From an uncultured Alcaligenaceae bacterium (GTDB lineage Bacteria > Pseudomonadota > Gammaproteobacteria > Burkholderiales > Burkholderiaceae_B): a stretch of DNA of 64,000 bases. The notes beneath the pieces are model-generated. The model made no database searches. It was given only the letters and a program-made list of their open reading frames with translations, and was not told the origin of the DNA. Shown here in pieces: positions 26,659 to 36,298 of the stretch. The stretch lies in NCBI GenBank assembly GCA_937952975.1, contig CALFXX010000073.1, forward strand, positions 4,301 to 68,300, in the 5' to 3' direction. A program made the position numbers and the translations under genes. The stretch's first letter is position 1. Each line of letters starts with the position of its first letter.

Positions 26659-27855
26659 TTAGAGGCTGCGCCCGCAGGCCACAGCCGAAGCCCAGGCCCA
26701 TTGAAAGTTATAGCCGCCCAACCAGCCCGTTACGTCGACTGTCTCGCCAATAAAGTGCAAGCCAGGTACCGTTTTAGCCTGCATGCTGCGTTGATCGAGC
26801 CCCTTGGTATCCACGCCCCCGCGCATGACTTCGGCCTTTTTATAGCCCGCGGTACCGTCTGGAATCAACGACCAGCCCTGTATGCGTGCGCCGAGCTCAC
26901 GTAGCAAGCGATCGGGTGCATCGGCAACGCGCAACGCAGCCTGCTCGCCCAGCCACTTTTCAGCCAAACGCTTAGGCCAAAGCCCGCCTAGTATGTTACC
27001 CAATTGTTGGCGCCCACCCGACTTCGCCTCGAGCAGCGCCGCCGTCATATCCTGACCGGGCGCTAAATCAAGCCGAATCGCCTCGCCAGGTTGCCAATAG
27101 CTTGAAATCTGCAAAATGCCTGGCCCAGACAGGCCTCGGTGCGTGAACAAGACATCTTCAAGAAACCCAGGCGGGTTGCGGCCAGTCCCAGTTGAAATGT
27201 TGGCTTCAAGGGCCAGTCCACTCAGCTCACCAAACTCAGCCCATTGCACACCATCGAACGTCAAAGGGACCAGTGCGGGACGAGGTTCGACAACTTTTAA
27301 GCCGAACTGACGCGCAACTTTTAAACCGTAATCGGTGGCCCCAAGTTGCGGAATCGCCAAGCCACCCGTGGCAATGACAAGCTTTTCGGCCTGCAAGAGA
27401 CCCTCTGAGGTGGCAAGATCATAATGGCTCTCGCTACCAGTCTCGACCCGCGTGATCTGTTGCACGGTACAAGGCATACGCCATTGCACACCGCCCAGAT
27501 CGCACTCGGCACGCAACATCTCGATGATGTCTTCGCTGCTGCGATCACAAAACAATTGCCCACGATGCTTCTCATGCCAAGCAATCTTGTAGCGCGCCAT
27601 CAACTCAATAAAGTCTTGCGGCGAATAACCGGCCAACGCCGACTTACAGAAATGCTGGTTTGCTGAAATAAAATTTTCGGGGCCGACACGGCGGTTTGTA
27701 AAGTTACAGCGACCTCCGCCCGAGATGCGAATTTTTTCGGCAAGCAGCTTTGCATGGTCAATCAACACCACTCGACGCCCACGCTGCGCGGCCACCGCCG
27801 CGCACATCATGCCTGCGGCCCCTGCGCCGATTACCGCGACATCAAAGCGCTGCAT
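26659..27855 (-). CDS. YhiN/HI0933-family NAD(P)/FAD-dependent oxidoreductase
   Basis: This 398-residue flavoprotein starts with the dinucleotide-binding motif VAVIGAGAAGMMCAAVAAQRG. It continues with ISGGGRCNFTNR near residue 45 and ends in VDVTGWLGGYNFQWAWASA, all diagnostic for the HI0933-like family. The biochemical role of that family is unsettled. It is transcribed towards gcvT and stands 30 bases downstream of the decarboxylase gene, so the two may be co-transcribed. Confidence 0.85.
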   Translation of the reverse strand: MQRFDVAVIGAGAAGMMCAAVAAQRGRRVVLIDHAKLLAEKIRISGGGRCNFTNRRVGPENFISANQHFCKSALAGYSPQDFIELMARYKIAWHEKHRGQLFCDRSSEDIIEMLRAECDLGGVQWRMPCTVQQITRVETGSESHYDLATSEGLLQAEKLVIATGGLAIPQLGATDYGLKVARQFGLKVVEPRPALVPLTFDGVQWAEFGELSGLALEANISTGTGRNPPGFLEDVLFTHRGLSGPGILQISSYWQPGEAIRLDLAPGQDMTAALLEAKSGGRQQLGNILGGLWPKRLAEKWLGEQAALRVADAPDRLLRELGARIQGWSLIPDGTAGYKKAEVMRGGVDTKGLDQRSMQAKTVPGLHFIGETVDVTGWLGGYNFQWAWASAVACGRSL

Positions 27856-27884
27856 CGAATACGCCCTTTAGCACAGTGCTGCAG

Positions 27885-30155
27885 TCAACTCGCTGGCTGC
27901 TCAAGTAAGCAATCAACGTAGTAGCGCTTCTCGCCATTGGGCAGAATCTCTTCGGCTAAACCATGGATATAGGTTTCAAAACCTGGAAATTTTTCGTTGA
28001 ACGAGCGAGCAAACTGCAGATATTGAACGATCGTCTTGTTAAAGCGCTCGCCCGGGATCAGCAACGGAATGCCCGGCGGATAAGGTGTCAGCAATACGCC
28101 TGTGACGCGACCCTCAAGTTGATCGATCGACACACGCTCGACCTCGCGATGTGCCATTTGAGCAAACGCATCGGAGGGCTTTAGAGCGGGGACCATATCG
28201 CTCAGGTACATCTCAGTCGTTAAGCGCGCCACGTCATGCTTACGGTATTCAGCGTGAATCTGCTGGCAAAGATCGCGCAAGCCCATGCGTTCGTACTGGC
28301 GATGCCCTTTGCAATAGTCGGGCAAAATTCGCCACATCGGCTGATTGCGGTCGTAGTCATCTTTAAACTGCTGCAAAGCCGTCAGCAGCGTGTTCCAGCG
28401 GCCTTTGGTAATACCAATGGTAAACAAGATAAAAAACGAATACAGGCCGGTCTTTTCGACCACCACGCCATGCTCGGTCAAATACTTCGACACCAGCGCT
28501 GCCGGAATACCGGTTTCACCAAAGCTCCCTGACATATCTAGACCAGGCGTCACAATCGTTGCCTTGATCGGATCCAGCATGTTGAAGCCTTCAGCTAAAT
28601 CGCCAAAGCCGTGCCAATGATCGTTCGATTTGAGTACCCAATCAGCCTGCTCACCCACGCCGCGCGGCGCAAGATAGTCGGGACCCCATACCGTAAACCA
28701 CCAGTCGTCATCACCGTATTCAAGATCGACTTTGCGCATCGCGCGCCTGAAGTCGAGCGCTTCACGAATACTTTCTTCAACCAGCGCAGCACCGCCCGGG
28801 GCCTCCATCATCGCAGCCGCGACATCGCACGAGGCGATGATGGCGTACTGCGGCGAAGTCGATGTGTGCATCAAATAGGCTTCGTTAAAAATATTGCGAT
28901 CAAGCTTACGGGTTTCAGGCTCTTGCACAATAATCTGCGAAGCCTGCGAAATACCCGCGAGTAGCTTATGCGTTGAATGGGTTGCAAACACCATCGCCTT
29001 GCGACTGCGCGGCCGGTTTGGCCCGATCGCGTGCATGTCTTGATAAAACTCATGAAACGCTGCGTGCGGTAGCCACGCCTCATCAAAATGCAGGGTATCA
29101 ATGGTGTCGCCGAGTTTATCTTTGATCATCTCGACGTTGTAGATCACGCCATCGTAGGTGCTTTGCGTTAAGGTCAAAATGCGTGGCTTTTTATCCTTAA
29201 CCTTGCGAGCAAAGGGATTAGCGTCGATCTTTTTCTGGATATTTTCAAGCTCGAACTCGGCCAAAGGAATCGGCCCAATAATGCCCATATGGTTACGCGT
29301 GGGGCGCAAAAAGACTGGGATCGCGCCGGTCATGGTGATCGCATGCAAAATTGATTTATGGCAGTTACGATCGACCACCACGATGTCATCCGCGGCAACG
29401 TTAGCGTGCCAGACAACCTTGTTTGAGGTCGACGTGCCATTGGTTACAAAGTAACAATGGTCGGCATGAAAAATACGCGCGGCGTTTAATTCAGACTCGG
29501 CAATCGGGCCCGTGTGATCCAGCAGCTGGCCAAGTTCATCCACCGCATTACAGACGTCAGCACGCAGCATGTTTTCACCAAAAAACTGATGAAACATTTG
29601 CCCAACGGGGCTTTTCAAAAAAGCGACCCCGCCCGAATGCCCAGGGCAATGCCACGAATACGAACCGTCTTGAGCGTACTTCACCAATTCGCGAAAAAAC
29701 GGCGGAGCCAGGCTATCGACATAACTACGAGCTTCACGAATGATGTGGCGCGCCACAAACTCAGGCGTGTCTTCAAACATATGAATAAAGCCGTGCAGTT
29801 CGCGCAAGATGTCGTTGGGGATATGCTCAGAGGTGCGGGTCTCGCCGTACAGGTAGATTGGGATATCCGCATTGCGAAAGCGTAACTCGCCGATGAAGGT
29901 ACGTAGATTTTTAATCGCGCCGGCGACATCCTCGGGCGAATCGATATCGAATTCTTCATCATCGATCGACAAGATAAAAGCACTTGCGCGGCTTTGTTGC
30001 TGCGCAAAAGAGCTTAAATCGCCGTAACTGGTCACCCCGATGACTTCCATCCCTTCGGCCTCAATTGCCGAGGCCAATGCACGCACGCCTAGGCCTGAGG
30101 CATTTTCAGAACGATAGTCTTCATCGATGATGAAAATAGGAAAGCGAAATTTCAT
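27885..30155 (-). CDS. Arginine/lysine/ornithine decarboxylase, inducible type
   Basis: This 756-residue, PLP-dependent, fold-I group III decarboxylase makes a diamine or agmatine from a basic amino acid, consuming a proton in the process. It has the N-terminal wing domain (first ~130 residues, receiver-like), then WHCPGHSGG near 168. TNGTSTSNK precedes the PLP-binding Lys in ATHSTHKLLAGISQAS near residue 395. HFDEAWLPHAAFH holds the PLP-ring Asp and a following His. Substrate choice between arginine, lysine and ornithine cannot be made by eye. dcd lies upstream. Confidence 0.9.
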   Translation of the reverse strand: MKFRFPIFIIDEDYRSENASGLGVRALASAIEAEGMEVIGVTSYGDLSSFAQQQSRASAFILSIDDEEFDIDSPEDVAGAIKNLRTFIGELRFRNADIPIYLYGETRTSEHIPNDILRELHGFIHMFEDTPEFVARHIIREARSYVDSLAPPFFRELVKYAQDGSYSWHCPGHSGGVAFLKSPVGQMFHQFFGENMLRADVCNAVDELGQLLDHTGPIAESELNAARIFHADHCYFVTNGTSTSNKVVWHANVAADDIVVVDRNCHKSILHAITMTGAIPVFLRPTRNHMGIIGPIPLAEFELENIQKKIDANPFARKVKDKKPRILTLTQSTYDGVIYNVEMIKDKLGDTIDTLHFDEAWLPHAAFHEFYQDMHAIGPNRPRSRKAMVFATHSTHKLLAGISQASQIIVQEPETRKLDRNIFNEAYLMHTSTSPQYAIIASCDVAAAMMEAPGGAALVEESIREALDFRRAMRKVDLEYGDDDWWFTVWGPDYLAPRGVGEQADWVLKSNDHWHGFGDLAEGFNMLDPIKATIVTPGLDMSGSFGETGIPAALVSKYLTEHGVVVEKTGLYSFFILFTIGITKGRWNTLLTALQQFKDDYDRNQPMWRILPDYCKGHRQYERMGLRDLCQQIHAEYRKHDVARLTTEMYLSDMVPALKPSDAFAQMAHREVERVSIDQLEGRVTGVLLTPYPPGIPLLIPGERFNKTIVQYLQFARSFNEKFPGFETYIHGLAEEILPNGEKRYYVDCLLEQPAS

Positions 30156-30295
30156 GCGAACCGCCTCGCAAACGAATGGGAGATTAAAGAGGGGCGACTA
30201 TAGCGCCCGAACATGTTAATGGAATGACAGCCTTGCAAACTTTAAGATGCTGCGGCTTTCAGTTGGGTCGCAAATAGTCAATGACTATCGCGACC

Positions 30296-30862
30296 TCAAG
30301 TTTTAGGCAAGGTCACGCCACGCTGGCCCTGATACTTGCCGCCCCGATCTTTATACGACGTTGAGCAGACCTCGTCACTTTCAAAAAACAACATCTGCGC
30401 GCAACCCTCACCTGCATAAATCTTCGCGGGTAGCGGTGTGGTGTTTGAAAATTCGAGCGTCACGTGTCCTTCCCACTCGGGCTCGAGCGGTGTCACGTTG
30501 ACGATAATGCCGCAACGCGCATACGTGCTTTTGCCCAAGCAAATCGTTAGGACGCTTCGCGGAATCCGAAAGTATTCAACCGTGCGTGCTAAAGCAAACG
30601 AGTTCGGCGGAATAATGCAGATCTCGCCCTTGAAATCGACAAACGATTTTTCGTCGAAGTTTTTAGGATCGACAATCGTTGAATTGATATTTGTGAAAAT
30701 CTTGAATTCATTGGCACAACGTACGTCGTAACCGTAGCTACTGGTGCCGTAGCTCACAATCCGACCCGATTCATTCGAGCGCACCTGGCCCGGTTCAAAA
30801 GGCTCGATCATGCCTTCTGACTGCGCCACGCGGCGAATCCAGTTGTCACTTTTAATACTCAT
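30296..30862 (-). CDS. dcd: dCTP deaminase
   Basis: The enzyme converts dCTP to dUTP, feeding dTMP synthesis by ThyA. The 188-residue protein has VSYGTSSYGYDVR at residues 36-48, GKSTYARCGI near 110 and the catalytic Glu in HVTLEFSNTTPLP near 137, all typical of trimeric Dcd. It lies between mrp and the decarboxylase gene on the same strand. Confidence 0.97.
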   Translation of the reverse strand: MSIKSDNWIRRVAQSEGMIEPFEPGQVRSNESGRIVSYGTSSYGYDVRCANEFKIFTNINSTIVDPKNFDEKSFVDFKGEICIIPPNSFALARTVEYFRIPRSVLTICLGKSTYARCGIIVNVTPLEPEWEGHVTLEFSNTTPLPAKIYAGEGCAQMLFFESDEVCSTSYKDRGGKYQGQRGVTLPKT

Positions 30863-31015
30863 GACTCAGTGCCCCAATCGTTATCTGTACCAAGAGGGCG
30901 GATTTTACCCCCAGACGGCAAGGTCGCGCTGCGAGAGCCTCGTTGACTCGATCCGTTTGAGCTCGAGCGTCTGGAGCCCGGCTGACTTGATGGCGCTCGC
31001 CTGACCGTTGAACCC

Positions 31016-31040
31016 GTTTGAGCGCCCTCCCCGCTCAAAC
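31016..31040. repeat. Inverted repeat at the mrp stop
   Basis: GTTTGAGCG (31016-31024) and CGCTCAAAC (31032-31040) make a 9-base stem with a 7-base loop that overlaps the last codons of mrp. No T-tract follows on the minus strand, so it is not a standard terminator. It may stabilise the 3' end or separate mrp from dcd. Confidence 0.5.
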
Positions 31041-32120
31041 GCGCTTGATCGAGATCGCGCCAAACTTCTCGCTCAGGTCTTTAGGTAAGTTGGCCACACG
31101 GGCGGCCAGCCGCAGGGCAATCTCGCGATATAGGCCGGCTGCTTCGCTTTGCGGGTGCGACACCACAATCGGCTGGCCGGCATCCGCCTGTTCGCGTATG
31201 GCTAGCGCCAACGGCAAGCTACCCAGCCAAGGAGCCTTGTAATCGGTGGCCATGCGCTGCGCCCCACCTTGCCCAAAAATCGGCTCAGCGTGGCCGCACT
31301 GGCTGCATATATGAAGCGCCATGTTTTCAACGATGCCCAAAATAGGAACATGCACCTGCTCAAACATCTTCAACCCCTTACGGGCGTCAAGTAGGGCGAG
31401 GTCTTGGGGCGTGGTCACGATCACCGCCCCCACAACCGGAACGCTCTGTGCCAGTGTCAAAGCGATGTCGCCCGTTCCTGGCGGCATATCGATAATCAGG
31501 TAATCCAGATCATCCCAGGCAGTTTGGCGTAGCAACTGCTCGAGTGCCTGAACCACCATGGGGCCGCGCCAGATGGCGGGCGTATCGTCGTTCATCAAAA
31601 AACCGATCGAATTCGCCTGTAAACCATGGCCCTGGATCGGAATCATTTTCTTACCGTCAAGACTGGCCGGTTTCACTGACACGCCAAGCAACAGCGGCAC
31701 GCTTGGCCCATAAATATCGGCATCCAATAAGCCCACACGGGCGCCGTCAGCTTGTAGCGCTAGGGCCAAATTGACAGCCGTTGTGCTTTTGCCGACCCCA
31801 CCTTTGCCCGAGGCGATCGCAATAATATTGCGCACGCCCTCGACCCGGGTCACACCCTTTTGCACTGCGTGCGCAACGATCTTGGTACCAATATGAACAT
31901 CCGGGCTCGACACCCCCCGCGCCTTGAGCGCGGTATAAATCTGCCCGCGCAAGCGATCGACCTGACTTGCTGCGGGATAGCCTAGCTCAACACGAACGCT
32001 GACATACTCGCCCACGAGTTGGATCTGACTATCTTTAACCACGCCCCCGAGCGGGCGCCCAGTATTCGGGTCAATTATGTTTTCAAGTACCTCGCGTACC
32101 TCAGCCAGCGTTACACTCAT
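31035..32120 (-). CDS. apbC: Mrp/ApbC-type iron-sulfur cluster carrier ATPase
   Basis: This P-loop ATPase carries and inserts Fe-S clusters into target proteins. The 361-residue protein has an N-terminal DUF59/MIP18 domain (about residues 1-90), then the deviant Walker A GKGGVGKSTTAVNLA near 110. YLIIDMPPGTGDIALT is the Walker B/switch region. HICSQCGH near 270 gives the CxxC cluster ligands. It lies upstream of dcd and diverges from a small membrane protein gene. Confidence 0.95.
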   Translation of the reverse strand: MSVTLAEVREVLENIIDPNTGRPLGGVVKDSQIQLVGEYVSVRVELGYPAASQVDRLRGQIYTALKARGVSSPDVHIGTKIVAHAVQKGVTRVEGVRNIIAIASGKGGVGKSTTAVNLALALQADGARVGLLDADIYGPSVPLLLGVSVKPASLDGKKMIPIQGHGLQANSIGFLMNDDTPAIWRGPMVVQALEQLLRQTAWDDLDYLIIDMPPGTGDIALTLAQSVPVVGAVIVTTPQDLALLDARKGLKMFEQVHVPILGIVENMALHICSQCGHAEPIFGQGGAQRMATDYKAPWLGSLPLALAIREQADAGQPIVVSHPQSEAAGLYREIALRLAARVANLPKDLSEKFGAISIKRV

Positions 32121-32162
32121 GGGTATTCCTCTGCAATTTGTCCCCTATTTTAGGCTTGCAAC

Positions 32163-32432
32163 ATGGTTGTTCTGCTTCAACGACTGCTCAGGTTGGTGGC
32201 GTTTGTCTTCGTCGCATTAATAGGCATGTTTATGGCCGTTGTATTTGTCGCCTCTACCATTGTGGCGGTGGCGATTCTGGTCGTGGTGGCCCGCTTACGT
32301 GGCAAAACCTTCTCAGCCAAAGAGTATTGGATGGCGCGAAGCGCGCGCCGCAAGCCAATCATGAAGACAGGGCCTTTTTCAACAAAAAACAGCGCCGATG
32401 TCACCGACGTCAAAGCGCGCGATATTTCGTAG
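32163..32432 (+). CDS. Small membrane protein of unknown function
   Basis: This 89-residue ORF starts 42 bases from the divergent mrp gene. Residues 8-43 form one long or two closely packed hydrophobic segments, rich in Val and Ala. A basic, polar C-terminal tail of about 45 residues follows (RGKTFSAKEYW... SARRKP). This architecture, with normal-looking codons, supports a real gene. I do not recognise the family. Confidence 0.55.
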   Translation: MVVLLQRLLRLVAFVFVALIGMFMAVVFVASTIVAVAILVVVARLRGKTFSAKEYWMARSARRKPIMKTGPFSTKNSADVTDVKARDIS

Positions 32433-32521
32433 ACCTGCCCGCCTGCCGTGTATCGACCACCGCTTCCACTACATGTATTTGACTTATTTTGGTGCCGAGT
32501 AATGCTCAGCGCCCTTCGCTT

Positions 32522-33070
32522 ATGAATACTTCTCCTCGCTCAATCAGTTTGTTTGAACTGTTTAAAGGTTTCGCCACCATCGGCCTCCTAGGTTTTGGCG
32601 GGGTTGCCGTCATGGCTCGCCATGTCATCGTCGAACAATACAAATGGCTCACTGACAAAGAGTACGCGACCATTTTAGGGATGGGGCAAGTGTTACCTGG
32701 TGCCAATGTTGTCAACGCCTCAGTGGTCATTGGCGACCGTTTTCAAGGGCCCAAGGGGTCAATTGTCTGCGTGCTAGGCATCATGGTGCTGCCCATCGCG
32801 ATTTTGCTGGTATTTGCGATGCTGTACGACAAGTTTGGTCAGCTACCCGCCGTAAGCGTAGCGCTGTCTGGGGCCGGCGCTGCCGCCGCTGGAATGGTCC
32901 TCGCCACCGGTCTCAAAATGGCCATCAAGGTCAAACTCGACTTAGCGGGTTGGTTGATTGTCGGCTTCGCAATTTTAGGGATTTTGATCTTGCGCGTGCC
33001 CATGGTCTATGTGGTGCTGGCTTTGATCCCTGTCGCTCTCATCGTCACAGCGTGGTTGGGTAAAAAATGA
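32522..33070 (+). CDS. Chromate transporter, N-half (ChrA-like)
   Basis: This 182-residue, multi-pass protein has a single CHR domain, with the signature FKGFATIGLLGFGGVAVMARH near the start and GMGQVLPGANVVNASVVIG after it. CHR proteins export chromate or related anions. Half-length members work as pairs. The ATG at 32522 matches the CHR start better than an in-frame TTG at 32489. Its stop overlaps the start of the second CHR gene (ATGA), so they are coupled. Confidence 0.85.
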   Translation: MNTSPRSISLFELFKGFATIGLLGFGGVAVMARHVIVEQYKWLTDKEYATILGMGQVLPGANVVNASVVIGDRFQGPKGSIVCVLGIMVLPIAILLVFAMLYDKFGQLPAVSVALSGAGAAAAGMVLATGLKMAIKVKLDLAGWLIVGFAILGILILRVPMVYVVLALIPVALIVTAWLGKK

Positions 33071-33618
33071 ACGAACCTAGCGTCTTAGGCCAATTAGCCC
33101 GCAGTTTCGCGATGATTTCACTAATCGCCATTGGCGGCATCAATGCTGTGCTTCCGGCGCTTCGCGACGTCGTGGTCGACTCGATGCATTGGATGGATGA
33201 CGCCACGTTTATGCAACTGTTTGCTGTCACGCAGATCACTCCCGGCCCCAACGTTGTAATCGTCAGTCTGGTTGGATGGCAAGTGGCAGGCTTTTCTGGG
33301 CTGCTTGTGGCCACGCTCGCTATGCTGGTGCCCGCCTGCCTACTCGCCTTTTTCATCGGGCGCGTTGCCAGCAGGCTTGAGGGCAGCAAAGGCCTGCGTC
33401 TGGCGCAAAATGCCTTGGTGCCCGTCGCAATCGGCCTGATCCTCTCTGGTGGCTTAGATTTAAGCCACGCCGCTTACCGAGGCTGGTTGACGCCTTTGAT
33501 CGTGGCTGCCAATGTCGCCGGCATTCTGTTTACCAAACTCAACCCCGTTTGGGGGTTGATGGCCAGCGCAGTCGTCGCCTTGGCTGCGCATTATTCTGGC
33601 TTATTTGTGTTGGCCTAA
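33067..33618 (+). CDS. Chromate transporter, C-half (ChrA-like)
   Basis: This 183-residue second CHR domain is only distantly similar to its upstream partner. It keeps MISLIAIGGINAVLPALRD near the N-terminus and AVTQITPGPNVVIVSLVGW near residue 55, the PGPN motif of the family. About five membrane segments are visible. The two single-domain proteins presumably assemble as an antiparallel heterodimer, as proposed for other short-chain ChrA pairs. Chromate as substrate is assumed from the family, not shown. Confidence 0.85.
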   Translation: MNEPSVLGQLARSFAMISLIAIGGINAVLPALRDVVVDSMHWMDDATFMQLFAVTQITPGPNVVIVSLVGWQVAGFSGLLVATLAMLVPACLLAFFIGRVASRLEGSKGLRLAQNALVPVAIGLILSGGLDLSHAAYRGWLTPLIVAANVAGILFTKLNPVWGLMASAVVALAAHYSGLFVLA

Positions 33619-33774
33619 GCCGCAACCGAGTTGGTGCCAAAACGCAATCCCGCCTGAGTCAACGACCAATTTAGATACCCTTGGTGTCGGCACTCTTTAA
33701 GTTGCGCCTGAGCGGGGAGAGTTTTTGCGCCTTCCGTTAAACTTGTTAGCTTGATTCCCTTACCAGCGTCCGCC

Positions 33775-35877
33775 ATGTCTCGCACCCTGTTCGTCACCAC
33801 CGCCCTTCCTTACGCCAATGGATCGTTTCACATTGGCCATATTATGGAATATATCCAGGCCGACATTTGGGTACGAGCGATGCGCATGGCTGGCCATACC
33901 GTGCACTTTGTGGGCGCTGACGACACCCACGGCGCACCCATCATGCTCAAGGCCGAAGCCGAAGGCATCACGCCTAAGCAACTGGTCGAACGCATTGGCG
34001 CCGAGCGCCCTCAGTACCTGAAGGGCTTTCAAATTGAATTTGATCACTGGCATTCGACTGATTCAGCTGAAAACGTTGAGTTGTCGCAAGACATCTATCG
34101 CAACTTACGCGCAGCAGGTCTGATCAACACTCGCGAAATCGAACAGTTTTACGACCCCGTCAAAGGGATGTTTCTGGCAGATCGTTACATCAAGGGCGAA
34201 TGCCCCAAGTGCCACGCCAAAGATCAGTATGGCGACTCGTGCGAGGTCTGTGGGGCGGTGTACGCACCGACCGACCTCATTGATCCCTACTCAACGCTCA
34301 CCAAAGCACGACCTGTACTCAAAACCTCCGAGCATTTTTTCTTTCAGTTATCTGACCCGCGTTGTATCGAGTTTTTACAAAAATGGACGACCGGCAGCAA
34401 CGCTCAGGGTAATAAGCATTTGCAAGCTGAAATCTTGGCTAAAACGCGCGAATGGCTGGGCAACGGCGACGAAAAAGCCAACTTGGGCGATTGGGATATT
34501 TCGCGCGATGCACCCTATTTTGGAATTGAGATTCCTGATGCACCGGGCAAATATTTTTATGTGTGGCTTGATGCCCCCGTTGGATATCTTGCCTCACTGA
34601 AATCGTATTGCACCAAAATTGGCATCGACTTTGAGGCACTGCTGGATCCCAACGGGACGACCGAACAGGTGCACTTTATCGGCAAAGACATTGTGTATTT
34701 TCACGCTCTGTTTTGGCCCGCGACGCTACAGTTTTCAGGCCGTAAAACACCCGACCAAATCAATGTGCATGGATTTATTACGGTCAGCGGCGAAAAAATG
34801 TCAAAAAGCCGTGGCACGGGGATCTCGCCTTTGCGCTACCTTGAACTCGGCATGAATGCCGAATGGATGCGCTATTACATCGCCGCTAAGCTCAATGCCC
34901 GTGTTGAAGACATTGACTTTAATCCTGATGATTTCATTGCTCGTGTCAATAGCGATTTGGTGGGCAAGTACATCAACATTGCAAGTCGCGCAGCCAACTT
35001 CATTAGCAAATATTTTGAAGGGCAGCTTGCCTACCCTGACGATGCTGCCTTATTGGGCAGCAACTGGGCACAAGCTGCAGACCGCATTCGCGCTGATCTT
35101 GAGGCGCGCGAATATGGGCGCGCCATTCGCGAAATCATGGCGCATGCTGATCAAATCAACCAAGCCTTTGACGCGGCCCAACCTTGGTTGATCGCAAAAA
35201 CCTTGGCGTCTGCCGAGCCCTCGCAGCGCGCGGCACTACAACACATCTGTTCGTCGGCGCTAGCGGGTTTCAAAGCACTCTCTGTGATGTTGGCACCGAT
35301 TTTGCCCGCGTTGTCGCAACGTGTTGCCACTGAACTGTTTGGCCAAACCAGTCATTTTGTCTGGGCCGATGCAGGCGTATTGCCAACCCAAATCAATCCC
35401 TTCAAGCATCTGATGCAACGGGTTGAACCGACCATGCTCGATGAGCTCTTTGAGATCCCAGCACAAGCAGCGGCCGGCAATCTTGCAGAGGTTTCCAATC
35501 ACGCAGCTGTCGCCCCAGGTGGCGAGCCGCTTGCCCCCACCATCACAATTGATGACTTCGTCAAAATAGACTTGCGCGTCGCGCGCATCATCAATTGTGA
35601 GCAAGTCGAGGGCTCGACCAAGCTATTAAGACTGACACTCGATGTAGGCGAAGGCCGACTGCGCAATGTGTTTTCTGGGATCAAGTCTGCCTACACACCC
35701 GAGCAACTGATTGGCCGTCTCACGGTCGTTGTTGCCAACCTAGCACCACGCAAGATGAAGTTTGGGGTGTCTGAGGGCATGGTGCTAGCAGCCAGCCATT
35801 TTGACGACAAAGTCGACAGCGGTATCTATGTGCTCGATCCGTCGTCAGGTGCCCAGCCAGGCATGAGGATTCATTGA
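33775..35877 (+). CDS. metG: Methionyl-tRNA synthetase
   Basis: This class I synthetase charges tRNA-Met. The 700-residue protein has the HIGH motif in NGSFHIGHIMEY near residue 19. The zinc knuckle lies in CPKCHAKDQYGDSCEVCGA near 145, and the KMSKS loop in VSGEKMSKSRG near 340. A C-terminal EMAP/Trbp111-like tRNA-binding domain starts near residue 595 (DFVKIDLRVARI). The start at 33775 gives the standard MSRTLFVTTALPYANG N-terminus. Confidence 0.97.
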   Translation: MSRTLFVTTALPYANGSFHIGHIMEYIQADIWVRAMRMAGHTVHFVGADDTHGAPIMLKAEAEGITPKQLVERIGAERPQYLKGFQIEFDHWHSTDSAENVELSQDIYRNLRAAGLINTREIEQFYDPVKGMFLADRYIKGECPKCHAKDQYGDSCEVCGAVYAPTDLIDPYSTLTKARPVLKTSEHFFFQLSDPRCIEFLQKWTTGSNAQGNKHLQAEILAKTREWLGNGDEKANLGDWDISRDAPYFGIEIPDAPGKYFYVWLDAPVGYLASLKSYCTKIGIDFEALLDPNGTTEQVHFIGKDIVYFHALFWPATLQFSGRKTPDQINVHGFITVSGEKMSKSRGTGISPLRYLELGMNAEWMRYYIAAKLNARVEDIDFNPDDFIARVNSDLVGKYINIASRAANFISKYFEGQLAYPDDAALLGSNWAQAADRIRADLEAREYGRAIREIMAHADQINQAFDAAQPWLIAKTLASAEPSQRAALQHICSSALAGFKALSVMLAPILPALSQRVATELFGQTSHFVWADAGVLPTQINPFKHLMQRVEPTMLDELFEIPAQAAAGNLAEVSNHAAVAPGGEPLAPTITIDDFVKIDLRVARIINCEQVEGSTKLLRLTLDVGEGRLRNVFSGIKSAYTPEQLIGRLTVVVANLAPRKMKFGVSEGMVLAASHFDDKVDSGIYVLDPSSGAQPGMRIH

Positions 35878-35937
35878 CATGACGAAAGGCTAGGCGGATT
35901 GGGTCGCAACGGCATATCCGCACACATTCATTCAGAC

Positions 35938-36011
35938 TGGAGCGGGTGATGGGAATCGAACCCACGCCTGAGGCTTGGGAAGCCGCCGTTCTGCCATTGA
36001 ACTACACCCGC
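35938..36011 (-). tRNA. tRNA-Gly (anticodon CCC)
   Basis: The minus strand gives a 74-base cloverleaf: acceptor stem GCGGGTG with CACCCGC, D-stem GTTC/GAAC, anticodon loop TTCCCAA (anticodon CCC), T-loop TTCGATT and an encoded CCA end. The anticodon stem GCGGC/GCCTC has one C-T mismatch at its second pair. The gene is convergent with metG and lies just upstream of thiS on the other strand. Confidence 0.93.
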
Positions 36012-36095
36012 TCTGGCGCTCAGTCGAAGCGAATTATACGAGATCATCGCTAAACCGTCTGACAGACTGGGGCGGCAGCCACTACAATGCTCGGC

Positions 36096-36296
36096 ATGGA
36101 AATCGTACTCAATGGTCAGGCAAAGAAATTAGCCGGCCCCCTCTCTGTCGCCGCACTTGTTGCCGAGCTTGGTTTTACCGGCAAACGGATCGCCGTTGAA
36201 CGCAATGGCGAGATCGTGCCAAAAAGCACGTACGCTCAAGTCATGATCGCTGCTGCCGATCGCCTCGAAATCGTCGTCGCCGTGGGCGGAGGCTAA
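36096..36296 (+). CDS. thiS: Sulfur carrier protein ThiS
   Basis: This 66-residue ubiquitin-like protein begins MEIVLNGQ and ends VAVGGG. The C-terminal Gly-Gly is the residue adenylated by ThiF and thiocarboxylated for thiazole synthesis. The ATG at 36096 is used; one at 36087 would add three residues. The usual partner thiG is not beside it: trmB starts two bases after the thiS stop, whereas thiS-thiG-trmB is the order known from Pseudomonas and others. A MoaD-like role is less likely from the sequence. Confidence 0.88.
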   Translation: MEIVLNGQAKKLAGPLSVAALVAELGFTGKRIAVERNGEIVPKSTYAQVMIAAADRLEIVVAVGGG

Positions 36297-36298
36297 GC

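Noticed and set aside
33615..33800. 61-codon minus-strand frame before metG (ends LNWSLTQAGLRFGTNSVAA)
   Set aside because: It overlaps the metG start, has no ribosome site and no recognisable family. The C-terminal words look protein-like, so a gene remnant is possible but not supported.
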